In this document: positions 16,987 through 25,916 of the stretch, in pieces
How the letters are laid out: every line of letters begins with the position of its first letter
How positions within the stretch are numbered: position 1 is the stretch's first letter
Made by a program: the position numbers and the translations under genes
Notes under the pieces: model-generated
Databases searched by the model: none
What the model was told of the DNA's origin: nothing
Seen by the model: the letters and a program-made list of their open reading frames with translations, nothing else
Origin: Phycisphaerae bacterium
Lineage (GTDB): Bacteria; Planctomycetota; Phycisphaerae; UBA1845; Fen-1342
Assembly: GCA_028277645.1 (NCBI GenBank)
Contig: JANQFV010000035.1
Coordinates: 1 to 64,000, forward strand
Direction of reading: 5' to 3'
DNA: 64,000 nucleotides

Positions 16987-19134
16987 CTATCTCCGAGCTT
17001 TGCGTTCGTTGAGCGCGGCGCCGATCAGCACAACGACCGCCACCAGCGACGCCAACGCACTGTATTCGTGTAAATCTACCAGCAGTTCCTGCCCGCCGTG
17101 ACCGACCAGCGGCAGCATCGCGACAAGCATCGTCATCATCGTGCAGAACGCCAGCACGACGGTGATCCAGAAGATCACTCTCGAACCAGTCGATGTCTTG
17201 CCATCCGCCCGCCAGCGTAGGGGAGCAACCAACACGACCGCGGTCAACCCCAGAATAAACACGCCGGCCCCGAGCATGTGCAGGAACAGCGGCCAGCCCG
17301 ATACCGCGCCGGCAGTCCAGTTCGGCCCGAACCCCGTAAACGCCTGCCAGATGAATCCCACCGCAGCCAGCACCCAGCAGACGATGCCAATCACGGATGA
17401 GCGCGATGCGTTCTCGTCCGCGGCAGTATCGACATCGCCGCTGATTGCGGCCCGCGCTGGCACCAGCACGTCACCAACGCGGCGTACGATCACCAGCCCG
17501 ACAATCGCCGCACACGCAAACGCGTACCACTTGAACGTACTGCGGAATCCGAAGCCGAAGTCCCACGCTGCCAGCAACGCCAAGTCGTCGCCACGCAGCT
17601 CGGCCATGGTCTTCGCGGCGGCCGGCACGAGGCCGTCGGTCGAGCGCGGCTTGCCGTAGTCAATGTACCCCTGCACGTGGCATTCGATGCAGCCGTTGAT
17701 ACCCCACGACTGTGACACCGGCCGAACATTGTGCCCCAACGCCCAGACATACGCCGGCGCTTCTGTGTACTCATCATTCGGCAACGGTGCCGGGTCCGGC
17801 GGTGGCACCTCGCCAGCGATACGCGCCATGTGTTGCGGCGCGATCCGTCCGTCCGCCAATGGCACGAACAGCGGGCCGGCGATCAGCGGCGCCGCTGAAT
17901 TCGGCCACTCCCGTTCCATCAAGCCCAATCCGTGCCCCAACGCCGTGCGGAATCGCCGCATGTTTGACTTCGGAACCGGCCCGGCGTGACAGGCAGTGCA
18001 GTGCATCTTCTCGAAGTGCACCGGCGGCAGTCCGCGATGCGCGGGGCGCGGCGCGCCGTAGTGACCGCCAAACACAACTTCCGGATCATCCGCCCCTGGC
18101 ACGCCCAGGTGACACCCGGCACAGGAGTACGCCGCCAAATCCGGATCGTTTCGCTCGACGGCCTCGCTCGCATAGCCGCGCACAATGCGGTGATCCAGCC
18201 CGTTGCGGTGACAGTCCACGCAAAGTAGCCCGGCCGCCAGGTGGACATCCTGATCCGGCGCGAGCGGATGCGCCGCGCCCATGCCGACTTGCTGCGTCGT
18301 GTGACAGTAGTAGCACCGTTCGTTCGGCGGACGACTGGTGATATCGAAGAAGACGCGCCCGTCGGGATCGAACCGCGTCAGGTCCCATTCCATCCGCGGC
18401 CCCGATCGTTCCGGAAAGTCCGGGTCCGGCGGCATGAGCGGGTCCCAGTCGTCCGGCGCCTTGCTCGCTTCGCCGCGCACCACCGCCAGACCGAGCGCCG
18501 CAGTCGGCGCCCATTTGAAGTTCTCGACCTCAATCTGTTGAGCTGCGACCGCTGGATCGTGCTGCTGTCCCGCGCTATGGCAGAACATGCAATCGATCTC
18601 GAGCTTGCCGGAGATGAACCAGCGAATGACCTTGTCCGACGCCCGAACCGCTTCGTCATCCGGCTCGCCGTAGCCGCCGCCGGGCATGTGGCGTCCGAAC
18701 TGCTTCACCATCGCCCAGTGATCCAGTTCGACGACGTCAGGCGCGTACGTACCACGCCAGCCGCGCCCCGAGACGGGCACCTGCGTACCAACTTCTTCGT
18801 CGATCAGAAACCACGGTTCGCCCGGGCGACCGGCCGGTGCGTGCGGTATGGACGCATTAAAATGCCAGCCCTGGCTGATCACCGCGTAGGGATGACATTT
18901 GCCGCAGGTCATGCGCGGCGAATACGGCCCCGCGAAATCGTCCGTCGGATCGATCGCTGTACCGTCGTGATCGTAGAGCGTCAGCCGATGCACGTACGGC
19001 GCGCGGCTGTGTGTCTTCAGCAACCCGCTGGTCGCCTCGTCCTCCAGCATCTCGTTGTTCGCGCGCGTGGTCGCGGACGCCATCAGCAGTAATCCGATGG
19101 CGAACATAAGTCCGACATGTCGATCGCGGGTCAT
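16987..19134 (-). CDS. Heptaheme cytochrome c fused to a multi-span cytochrome b-like membrane domain
   Basis: The 715-residue protein starts at ATG 19134 with a signal (GLMFAIGLLLMASATTRA). Seven heme c sites are visible in order: CGKCH, CMFCH, CYYCH, CVDCH, CAGCH, CTACH and CIECH, all within about the first 500 residues. Further His residues can serve as distal ligands. The C-terminal 190 residues hold about five spans (YAFACAAIVGLVIV, VIGIVCWVLAAVGFIW, FLHMLGAGVFILGLTAVVLV, VIFWITVVLAFCTMMTML, ALASLVAVVVLIGAAL) with His in FLHMLG, LVGHGG and DLHEYS, like a b-type cytochrome of the cytochrome b561/FdnI kind. It should pass electrons between periplasmic partners and quinone. It lies between the first Gfo/Idh/MocA gene and the F5/8C gene in one operon. 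Confidence 0.9.
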   Translation of the reverse strand: MTRDRHVGLMFAIGLLLMASATTRANNEMLEDEATSGLLKTHSRAPYVHRLTLYDHDGTAIDPTDDFAGPYSPRMTCGKCHPYAVISQGWHFNASIPHAPAGRPGEPWFLIDEEVGTQVPVSGRGWRGTYAPDVVELDHWAMVKQFGRHMPGGGYGEPDDEAVRASDKVIRWFISGKLEIDCMFCHSAGQQHDPAVAAQQIEVENFKWAPTAALGLAVVRGEASKAPDDWDPLMPPDPDFPERSGPRMEWDLTRFDPDGRVFFDITSRPPNERCYYCHTTQQVGMGAAHPLAPDQDVHLAAGLLCVDCHRNGLDHRIVRGYASEAVERNDPDLAAYSCAGCHLGVPGADDPEVVFGGHYGAPRPAHRGLPPVHFEKMHCTACHAGPVPKSNMRRFRTALGHGLGLMEREWPNSAAPLIAGPLFVPLADGRIAPQHMARIAGEVPPPDPAPLPNDEYTEAPAYVWALGHNVRPVSQSWGINGCIECHVQGYIDYGKPRSTDGLVPAAAKTMAELRGDDLALLAAWDFGFGFRSTFKWYAFACAAIVGLVIVRRVGDVLVPARAAISGDVDTAADENASRSSVIGIVCWVLAAVGFIWQAFTGFGPNWTAGAVSGWPLFLHMLGAGVFILGLTAVVLVAPLRWRADGKTSTGSRVIFWITVVLAFCTMMTMLVAMLPLVGHGGQELLVDLHEYSALASLVAVVVLIGAALNERKARR

Positions 19135-19145
19135 GCGAGTGGGAC

Positions 19146-20501
19146 TCAGGCTTTGAACTCGTTCGCGGCAAACTCGACGCGACAGCCTCGTTCGACCGCT
19201 TCGTTGGCCTTGAGCACAGTGGCGCAGGTCTCGTAGGCAACTTCGGCCGGACAGGTCAGCTCGCCCTCGCCGCGCACCGCGTTGAAGAAATTCTCCAGGT
19301 GCAGCACACGCGAGTCGCGCGCCGCCTGTTCGAGCATCTCTTGTGCCTCGGGATCCTTCTTCCCATCCGACGACAAGGTCTCGCCGATCTTCAGTTCGAT
19401 CGCGTCGCGGCCCATCTGCTCGACCTTTTCTGCCTCGTCTTCCCATTCGCGCTTCTTGGCGGCGACCTCGCGGAATACGTAGCCCGTCTTGCCGTCATCC
19501 GAAATCTGGAGCGTGCCCTCATCCCCCATGAACTGCTCGTAGAACCCGCCGGCGCTGGTCGTGTTCAGCACCTGATAGAAGGCCCGCACCGGCCCCGCCG
19601 CCGTGTCATACTCATAGATCGACAGGACGTTGTCATACCAGTCGCGGCCCGGCTGTTCGGTGTAGTAATCCAGGCCGCCGTTGGCCATCACGGCCTTGGG
19701 CTGCGCCTTGAGGAACCAGTTGAAGATGTCGATCTGGTGCGAACCCAGGTCCGCCATCGGCCCGCCGGAGTACTTTCGGTACCAGCGCCAGTTGCGGAAC
19801 TGGTCCATCGACTCATAGCCGTAGCGCGCCAGCGTCTCCGCCGCCAGCTCTTTGCCCTTCGGCCAGCCGAGCTCCAGCAGTCGCGCGCGGTTCCACTGCC
19901 CGTACGTGTGCGTGATGCGGCCGAGAATTTTGTCCTTCTCGATCATCTTCAGCGCGTGCCAGTACCGCGGCTGACTGCGCCGCTGGTGACCGATTTGCAG
20001 CAGGTTGCCTGTTTGCCGCGCCGCTACGACCATGCGCTTCGCACCGTCGAGCGTGTGCGCCATCTCCTTCTCACAGTACACGTGCTTACCGGCCTCCAGA
20101 CACGCGATCGAATGCTCGGCGTGCATCCAGTCCGGCGTCGCCACGATCACCGCGTCGAGGTGCTGCTCCTGCACGAGCATCTCGCGGTAATCCTCGTAGA
20201 CGTTCACGTTGTGACCGTACTTCTTGAGGATGTTCGCCGCGTACTTCTGGTGGTAGGGCCAGATGTCGCAGACCGCGACGTAGCGAATGCCCGGGATCTT
20301 CAGCGACTGCGTCATCAGGAAGCGGCCCTGGCTGCCGGGGCCGATGATCGCGACGGCCAATTCTTCAGCGCTGGTTTCATCGGGGCGCGCCGCCCGTGCC
20401 CAGTTGGGCAGTGTCACCATCAGGCCGGCGGCCGCCGCGGACTGTACGAACTCGCGCCGGGTCAGGCCGGCGATCTCAGTGTGGGCGTGGGGTTCACTCA
20501 T
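19146..20501 (-). CDS. Tat-exported Gfo/Idh/MocA family oxidoreductase, first gene of the large operon
   Basis: The 451-residue protein has a twin-arginine signal (LTRREFVQSAAAAGLMVTLP). The Rossmann motif is VAIIGPGSQGRFLM. The usual catalytic EKP is EKE here (HVYCEKEMAHT), so Pro is replaced while Glu-Lys is kept. The C-terminal half holds GGPMADLGSHQIDIFNWFL, typical of the family. The start has GAGAGG upstream. It leads the operon that continues with the heptaheme cytochrome 11 bases later. Exported members are thought to oxidise sugars or glycosides with a bound nicotinamide cofactor. Confidence 0.91.
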   Translation of the reverse strand: MSEPHAHTEIAGLTRREFVQSAAAAGLMVTLPNWARAARPDETSAEELAVAIIGPGSQGRFLMTQSLKIPGIRYVAVCDIWPYHQKYAANILKKYGHNVNVYEDYREMLVQEQHLDAVIVATPDWMHAEHSIACLEAGKHVYCEKEMAHTLDGAKRMVVAARQTGNLLQIGHQRRSQPRYWHALKMIEKDKILGRITHTYGQWNRARLLELGWPKGKELAAETLARYGYESMDQFRNWRWYRKYSGGPMADLGSHQIDIFNWFLKAQPKAVMANGGLDYYTEQPGRDWYDNVLSIYEYDTAAGPVRAFYQVLNTTSAGGFYEQFMGDEGTLQISDDGKTGYVFREVAAKKREWEDEAEKVEQMGRDAIELKIGETLSSDGKKDPEAQEMLEQAARDSRVLHLENFFNAVRGEGELTCPAEVAYETCATVLKANEAVERGCRVEFAANEFKA

Positions 20502-20733
20502 GGGCGCCTCTCAAGTGTGCGGAAAACACGCAATCAGCCCCCCGTAGTACAAACCAGTCTCACACTGTACCGATCCGCCGCCGCCAGCGTCAAACCCAAG
20601 TGCAGACACCGCCCGCCGACCCGCGTTTGCCCGGTCACCGGCCCACGGATATCGTTCCAATGGCGTACAAACCGGCTGCCGATGCCTGGCGTCACGGTGC
20701 CGCCGCCGAACGACTGCGAAAGCCCGCTGAAAC

Positions 20734-21489
20734 GTGTCCGAACGCATTTCTGAACCCCGAGACACCCGCCCTGCGGCCGGCTCCGCATCGCTGTCGATTG
20801 TTGTCCCCGCCTACAACGAGGCCGCCCGGATCGGGGGCACGCTCGAGCAGTTGCGCAACCATTTCGAGGCCAACGATCACCCGGTCGAAATCATCGTCGT
20901 GGACGACGGCAGCACGGACGACACGGCGGGAGTGGTCCGAGCGTTCGAGCCGGGCCGCCTCACCGTGCGCCTGCTGGCTAATAACACGCGGAGCGGCAAG
21001 GGCGCCGCGGTACGAAAAGGAATGCTGGCGGCGACCGGTGACCTGCTGCTGATGTACGACGCCGACGCGCCGGCCCCGCCGGACCAGATCGACCGGCTGC
21101 GGGCGGCGATCGACGCCGGAGCCGATATCGCGATCGGCTCGCGTGACGTGCCGGGCGCACAACTCGATCCGCCGCAACCGTGGCCGCGCCGCGTGCTGGC
21201 TTGGACGTTCCGCACCATCCGCCGCACGCTGCTGCTGCCGAACCTTCAGGACACACAATGCGGCTGCAAGCTGTTTCGCCGGGACGTGGCCCAAACGGTC
21301 TTCTCCGAACTGGTAGAGACCGGCTGGCTATTCGACTGCGAAATCCTCGCCCGCGCCGCCCGCCGCGGCTACCGCATCACCGAGGTCGGCATCACCTGGC
21401 GCAACCACCCCGACAGCCGCGTAAACGTCTGGCGTGAGCTGTTCACGACTTTGCCGGCGCTGCTACGCATCTGGCGGCGTGTGATGTGA
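20734..21489 (+). CDS. Family 2 glycosyltransferase (dolichyl/polyprenyl-phosphate sugar synthase type)
   Basis: The 251-residue GT-A enzyme carries SIVVPAYNEAARIGGTLEQL, EIIVVDDGSTDDTAGVV, the DxD motif in LLMYDADAPAPPDQI, and QCGCKLFRRDVAQ with FDCEILARAARRGYR. This is the pattern of dolichyl-phosphate beta-glucosyltransferase-like proteins, which load a sugar onto a polyprenyl phosphate. No C-terminal spans are present. The GTG at 20734 is the first possible start after an in-frame stop at 20728-20730. Its product could feed the GT39-like enzyme at 14700-16268, which is encoded divergently nearby (inference). Confidence 0.88.
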   Translation: MSERISEPRDTRPAAGSASLSIVVPAYNEAARIGGTLEQLRNHFEANDHPVEIIVVDDGSTDDTAGVVRAFEPGRLTVRLLANNTRSGKGAAVRKGMLAATGDLLLMYDADAPAPPDQIDRLRAAIDAGADIAIGSRDVPGAQLDPPQPWPRRVLAWTFRTIRRTLLLPNLQDTQCGCKLFRRDVAQTVFSELVETGWLFDCEILARAARRGYRITEVGITWRNHPDSRVNVWRELFTTLPALLRIWRRVM

Positions 21490-21520
21490 GCGAAGCAACT
21501 ACGCACGAACTCGCATAGCG

Positions 21521-22402
21521 TCACTCGTCTGCCTCAGTCTGGTCGTCCGCCCCCGGTGTTTTCAGCTTCTCGGTCAGCTTGGGCAGCTTCTTCTGCTCGG
21601 CGGTAAGTCGGCGTTCTACCTTCTTGATATCCTCCCCCGCAGGCAGGGCCTCCGGGCGAATGTTGCGATTGGTCAGGAGCTTGCGAACGTCAGCGTTGTT
21701 CTTCACGTGCTCGCCCGTAATCGTCGTCTCCGACCGCAGATCATCGCGCTTGATGTTGAAGCTGGTAATCTCATTGGCGAAGTCCTTCGCCTTGATCGTG
21801 ATGGTCGGCAGGAAATCGGCGAGCGGCCGACCCTGCGGCACGCCAAACTTCCGTTTCATGTCACCAGTCGTTCGGCCACCGAACAGCGCCTGATCGCCCT
21901 TGCTGCGTATCCGGGCGAAACTCTGGCCCTCGCCGAGCCGTTCGAATATCACGCCGGAGAGTTGCTTCTCTGATGTCGTTAGTTTCTTTCGGGCGTCGAG
22001 CCGCTCGACTTCGCTGAGCCGTTGCTCGATGATCTCCTGTTTGCGGGTCTGGACGGCGAAGTAGGTCTGCGCAAACGCAATGGGGTCCTTGCTCGGGTCG
22101 GCGTTCTGCGCGATCAGGTAGCACGCGTAACGCGTCAGCGCGATGTCATCGATCTCGCGGACAGCCCCCGATCCCAGCTCGACCTTCTTGCTGACATTAG
22201 CAAAATGGTCAGCCGGGTCATAACCCGCCGTTTCACACGAAGTTATGGCGCGCTCGATCACAGCGGCGAAGTTCCGCCACTGCGCGTACCCAAGCACTTC
22301 CTGAAGATCCCGAGCCAGCCAGAACTCCGTCCCGGTGTCCGGAAACGTCTGGGCGATCTGCTCGAACTCCGCGTGCAGTCGAACGATGATCTCTTTCTTC
22401 AT
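21521..22402 (-). CDS. dinD: DNA damage-inducible protein D (DinD)
   Basis: The 293-residue protein starts at ATG 22402. It carries the BRO-N-like/DinD core: TEFWLARDLQEVLGYAQWRN, DIALTRYACYLIAQNADPSK, AFAQTYFAVQTRKQEI, and the C-terminal DinD part (DQALFGGRTTGDMKRKFGVP, PLADFLPTITIKAKDFANE). In E. coli DinD is LexA-regulated and inhibits RecA-mediated strand exchange. It starts 19 bases after the MFS symporter gene and may be read from the same transcript, an unusual partnership. No clear SOS box was seen upstream. Confidence 0.93.
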   Translation of the reverse strand: MKKEIIVRLHAEFEQIAQTFPDTGTEFWLARDLQEVLGYAQWRNFAAVIERAITSCETAGYDPADHFANVSKKVELGSGAVREIDDIALTRYACYLIAQNADPSKDPIAFAQTYFAVQTRKQEIIEQRLSEVERLDARKKLTTSEKQLSGVIFERLGEGQSFARIRSKGDQALFGGRTTGDMKRKFGVPQGRPLADFLPTITIKAKDFANEITSFNIKRDDLRSETTITGEHVKNNADVRKLLTNRNIRPEALPAGEDIKKVERRLTAEQKKLPKLTEKLKTPGADDQTEADE

Positions 22403-22421
22403 GCCGCGCCCCTCTCTGACG

Positions 22422-23822
22422 TTACGCCTTCGCCTTTCCACGATCATCCTTGAACAAGATCCAGAACCCCACCGCCACCACCGCCGCCATGATGCACGGG
22501 ATCAGCCAGATCATCTGCCAGTCGCGGGCCGACAGCAGTACCTCCGTGGCCTGGTTCCACAGTGACTGCGCCTCCGGTCCCGCAGAGACGCCCGCACCAG
22601 CGGCCTGCTCCCACAGCGACTGCGCCTGCTTCTGCAGCGCGTCACCCTGCTCCAGCAACGCGGCGCCGCCTTTCACGGTGTAGTAGTTGACCAGCCGGCC
22701 GATGAGTTGCGCGCCGATCAGCATGCCCAGCCCCTGCGTCACGAGCACGAGGAACCCCTGGGCCTGGCCTCGGATCTTCTCGCTCGCGACCTTGTCGACA
22801 TAGATGAAGCCCGTCACGAAGAAGAAGTCGTAACAGATGCCATGCAACAGAATCCCGCCCATGATCATCCAGAGCACGCCGGTGTCCGCGGCTCCCGCGA
22901 ACAGGCCGTAGCGCACAATCCACGCGAACATCCCCACCAGCAGCATCCACTTCACGCCCAACCGCATGAAGAACAGCGGCATAAGCAGCATGAAGACCAC
23001 CTCGGCCACCTGCCCGAAGGACATGTAGAAGGCGGGATAACGAAAACCTGCCGCGTTCACGTATACCTGTGCATACGCGTAGTACGCCGCCAGAGGAATG
23101 CAGATCAGGAACGAGCTGATGATAAACACGGTGAACGCCGGAATCTTCATCAGCACCAGCGCGTCAAGCCCCAGCACGTCCCGCACCGAAGGGGCTTTGC
23201 CCTTCGCAGGCGGCGGCGTGTGTGGCAACGCGAAGCTGAATAGTCCCAGCAGGATGGCTGCCCCACCCGCGAAGTAGAACTGCGCTACTTTCGTGTCGGC
23301 CCCGAAAACCCGGCTAACTACCACGTTGGCCACGATCCACCCAAGCGTGCCAAACACGCGCACAATCGGGAACTGCTTCTCCCGATTGGTCAGGTTGTGA
23401 AACGCCAGCGTGTTCGTCAGGCCCAACGTCGGCATGTAGCACAACATGTGGACCAGCAAAATGCCGATAAACGGCCAGTGCGATCCGCCGTCGGTCGGCG
23501 TGAAGAACGGCGCCAGCAGCAACGCCCCCCCGCCGATCAAGTGCATGGCCGCCAGGACCCGCTCGGTCGCGAAGAAACGATCCGCCACCATGCCCAGGAA
23601 AAACGGGCTGATGATCGCCGCGATCGGCCCGACGGTGTACGCCCAGAACACGACATCCCCCATGTCATGAGCCCCCATGTAGTTCCCGACGGTGACGTAC
23701 CACGCGCCCCAGACAAAGAACTCGAGGAACATCATGACCGACAGCTTGGCGGTCACGTTCAGCCCGGTGCCGGGCGCCTGCGGTGGGATGTTCATGGGGG
23801 CAGCGGATTCGGTGTCTGACAT
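22422..23822 (-). CDS. MFS symporter of the nucleoside:H+ symporter (NupG/XapB-like) family
   Basis: The 466-residue protein has 12 predicted spans. Early signature segments are LSVMMFLEFFVWGAWYVTVG and PIAAIISPFFLGMVADRFFA, as in Nuc_H_symport proteins; the FVWGAW region is typical. A loop inserted between the last two spans (about 385-430) is Gln/Ala-rich and looks helical. ATG 23822 is chosen over a TTG six bases upstream because AGGTAGG is spaced correctly. Planctomycete members often sit beside Gfo/Idh/MocA and DUF1080 genes, so the cargo may be a sugar or glycoside instead of a nucleoside (inference). Confidence 0.85.
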   Translation of the reverse strand: MSDTESAAPMNIPPQAPGTGLNVTAKLSVMMFLEFFVWGAWYVTVGNYMGAHDMGDVVFWAYTVGPIAAIISPFFLGMVADRFFATERVLAAMHLIGGGALLLAPFFTPTDGGSHWPFIGILLVHMLCYMPTLGLTNTLAFHNLTNREKQFPIVRVFGTLGWIVANVVVSRVFGADTKVAQFYFAGGAAILLGLFSFALPHTPPPAKGKAPSVRDVLGLDALVLMKIPAFTVFIISSFLICIPLAAYYAYAQVYVNAAGFRYPAFYMSFGQVAEVVFMLLMPLFFMRLGVKWMLLVGMFAWIVRYGLFAGAADTGVLWMIMGGILLHGICYDFFFVTGFIYVDKVASEKIRGQAQGFLVLVTQGLGMLIGAQLIGRLVNYYTVKGGAALLEQGDALQKQAQSLWEQAAGAGVSAGPEAQSLWNQATEVLLSARDWQMIWLIPCIMAAVVAVGFWILFKDDRGKAKA

Positions 23823-24053
23823 GCTCAAACCTACCTGTGCGGATATCGAGTAGTTGCGTGCGCGGCGTCATCCTAGCCGCTGCCCATGGGCCGCGAAAGG
23901 CGATCCGGGCGACTGGATTCATGTAACCGTTGCGTTATCTTCACACGCATCTCGCGGCGACGTCATATGCTGTGAGTTTCGAAATGACCTTGGAGCTCTG
24001 CGCGCCGCCCGATTCATCACACTCCTAAACACGACATCACCCTGAGGTTCGCA

Positions 24054-25712
24054 ATGCCCAATTCGTACCGCACCACCCTGGTCCTGATTGCTCTGCTCAC
24101 TTCGCTCAGCTTGGCTGTAGAAGCGAACAGCCAGACCGATCGTCCACGCCTCGTCGTCCTGATCTCCGTCGACCAACTCCGTGGCGACTATCTCCAACGC
24201 TGGCAGCCGCACTTTTCCGAAGACGGCTTCAACCGGCTGATCAACCGCGGCGCATGGTTCGAGAACGGCTACTACTCCTACGGGTGCAGCGCCACTGCCC
24301 CCGGCCATGCGACGCTCGTGTCCGGTCGCCTGCCGCGCCAGCATGGCATCGTCGGCAACAAGTGGTTCCTCGAACCCGGCATCACCAAGGGCGCCTACGC
24401 GGTCGTCGATCCCAAGACCAAGCTGGTCGGTGCCGGCGGTCTGGCACTCAAGATCGGCAAGTCGCCGCACCAGCTGATCGGTTCAGCCCTCGGCGACGAG
24501 CTCAAGCTCGCCGACAAACGCGCCCGCGTGTTTTCCGTCTCGCTCAAGGACCGCACCGCGATCTTCGCCGGCGGCCAGCGGCCCGACGGCGTCTTCTGGT
24601 GGGATCGCTCAAACGGCCGCTTCGTCACCAGCACGTACTACATGAAGAAACTGCCCGACTACGTGCAAGACTTCAACAAAACCAAGTGGGCGGACCGCTT
24701 CGTCGGCGCCGAGTGGAAGCCGCTGCTCGGTCCGGAGGTCTACGCGGGCTGTTACGCGCTGGAGCAAGACTGGCACCCCGCGTTCGAACGTTATGGCGCG
24801 GCGTTCCCACACCAACTGCCCGCTGAGCCCGGCCTACTCTACTACACCGCCATCTACACCATGCCCTACGGCAACGAGGTCGTGCTGGAGCTGGCCCACC
24901 GCATCATCGTCAATGAGCAGCTCGGTCAGGATGCGGTGCCTGATTTCCTGTCGGTCGGACTATCGTCAAATGACCCCTGCGGCCACGTATTCGGCCCACA
25001 GAGCGCCGAAGTGCTCGACATCACGTTGCGGACCGATCGCCAGCTCGCCGGTTTCCTCAATCTGCTCGACGAGCAAATCGGACTTGACCAGTGCCTCATC
25101 GTGTTGACCGGCGATCACGGCGTCAGCCCCGCCCCCAAGGTCGCCGAAGCGCTGGGGCTGCGCGCCGGGCTGTTCGATACGGGTGCGGCGATCGACGGGC
25201 TCAACGAGACGCTGCGTCCCCTCGCCCCACCGGACGCGCCCGATCCGCTCGTGCTGGGCGCGAATCAACCCTGGATCTACTGCGATCCGCGGTTCGAGGA
25301 AGCGGACCGTGCCGTCGACGGTGCCCTCACCCGGGCGGCGGTCAAGTACTTGCGCTCCCTGGATGGCATCGCCGACGTCTTCACCGGCCCCGAGCTCGCT
25401 GGTCCGGCACCCTCGCCGGATGATCTCAACCGCTGGCTGGCCTGGCGATCATACTACCCGGGCCGCTCGGGCTACTTCTTCTTCAAGCTGGACCCGTTCT
25501 GGTATCGCAGCACTTCCAACTTCGCGGGTCACAACGGTGCCTATCGCAGCGACCGCCACGTGCCGATCGTGTTCACCGGACCGCGGATCAGGCCCGGCCG
25601 CTACGCGCAGCAGGTCGACACAACCGACATCGCCGTCACGCTTTCCGCGATCCTCGGTATCCCGGCTCCGACCGACGCCATCGGACGCGTCCTGCACGAA
25701 GCAATGAAGTAG
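24054..25712 (+). CDS. Exported PafA-like alkaline phosphatase
   Basis: The 552-residue protein has a signal peptide (TTLVLIALLTSLSLAVEA) and a ribosome site GAGG before ATG 24054. Alkaline phosphatase superfamily metal ligands appear in LVVLISVDQLRGDY and VLTGDHGVSPAPK. The nucleophile is Thr81 in GCSATAPGHATLVSG. The segment SLKDR carries Lys165 and Arg167, and Asn lies in HGIVGNKW. These match the Thr/Asn/Lys-x-Arg set of PafA phosphomonoesterases, not phosphodiesterases. It should release phosphate from exported organic phosphates. No Pho box was identified upstream. Confidence 0.9.
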   Translation: MPNSYRTTLVLIALLTSLSLAVEANSQTDRPRLVVLISVDQLRGDYLQRWQPHFSEDGFNRLINRGAWFENGYYSYGCSATAPGHATLVSGRLPRQHGIVGNKWFLEPGITKGAYAVVDPKTKLVGAGGLALKIGKSPHQLIGSALGDELKLADKRARVFSVSLKDRTAIFAGGQRPDGVFWWDRSNGRFVTSTYYMKKLPDYVQDFNKTKWADRFVGAEWKPLLGPEVYAGCYALEQDWHPAFERYGAAFPHQLPAEPGLLYYTAIYTMPYGNEVVLELAHRIIVNEQLGQDAVPDFLSVGLSSNDPCGHVFGPQSAEVLDITLRTDRQLAGFLNLLDEQIGLDQCLIVLTGDHGVSPAPKVAEALGLRAGLFDTGAAIDGLNETLRPLAPPDAPDPLVLGANQPWIYCDPRFEEADRAVDGALTRAAVKYLRSLDGIADVFTGPELAGPAPSPDDLNRWLAWRSYYPGRSGYFFFKLDPFWYRSTSNFAGHNGAYRSDRHVPIVFTGPRIRPGRYAQQVDTTDIAVTLSAILGIPAPTDAIGRVLHEAMK

Positions 25713-25730
25713 GGCTGGCTCCGATTGGGA

Positions 25731-25790
25731 GACAGACCTCTGATCTGTCGTCTAATTGGAGATTGCCGACTGACTGACCGGAGGTCGGTC
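25731..25790. repeat. Two adjacent hairpins between the phosphatase and Gfo genes
   Basis: GACAGA (25731-25736) pairs with TCTGTC (25744-25749). GACTGACC (25772-25779) pairs with GGTCGGTC (25783-25790) with one G-T pair. They lie 19-78 bases after the phosphatase stop, so they may end that transcript, although no T-run follows. The composition resembles dispersed intergenic elements. Confidence 0.4.
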
Positions 25791-25916
25791 CCCCATTCTC
25801 TGCGCCGCGCCACCGTGGGCTCCAATGACGTCCGGCGCATCGCACGCTATCCTGCGCGCTTTCGGCGGGTGATCCCACAAACCCGGAACCTCACCCGCAG
25901 TGTCGAGGAGCCAGCT

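Noticed and set aside
23823-24053. Promoter pair in the gap between the MFS symporter and the PafA-like gene
   Set aside because: Scattered TTGCGT and CATATG hexamers exist but not at workable spacing, so no promoter is called.
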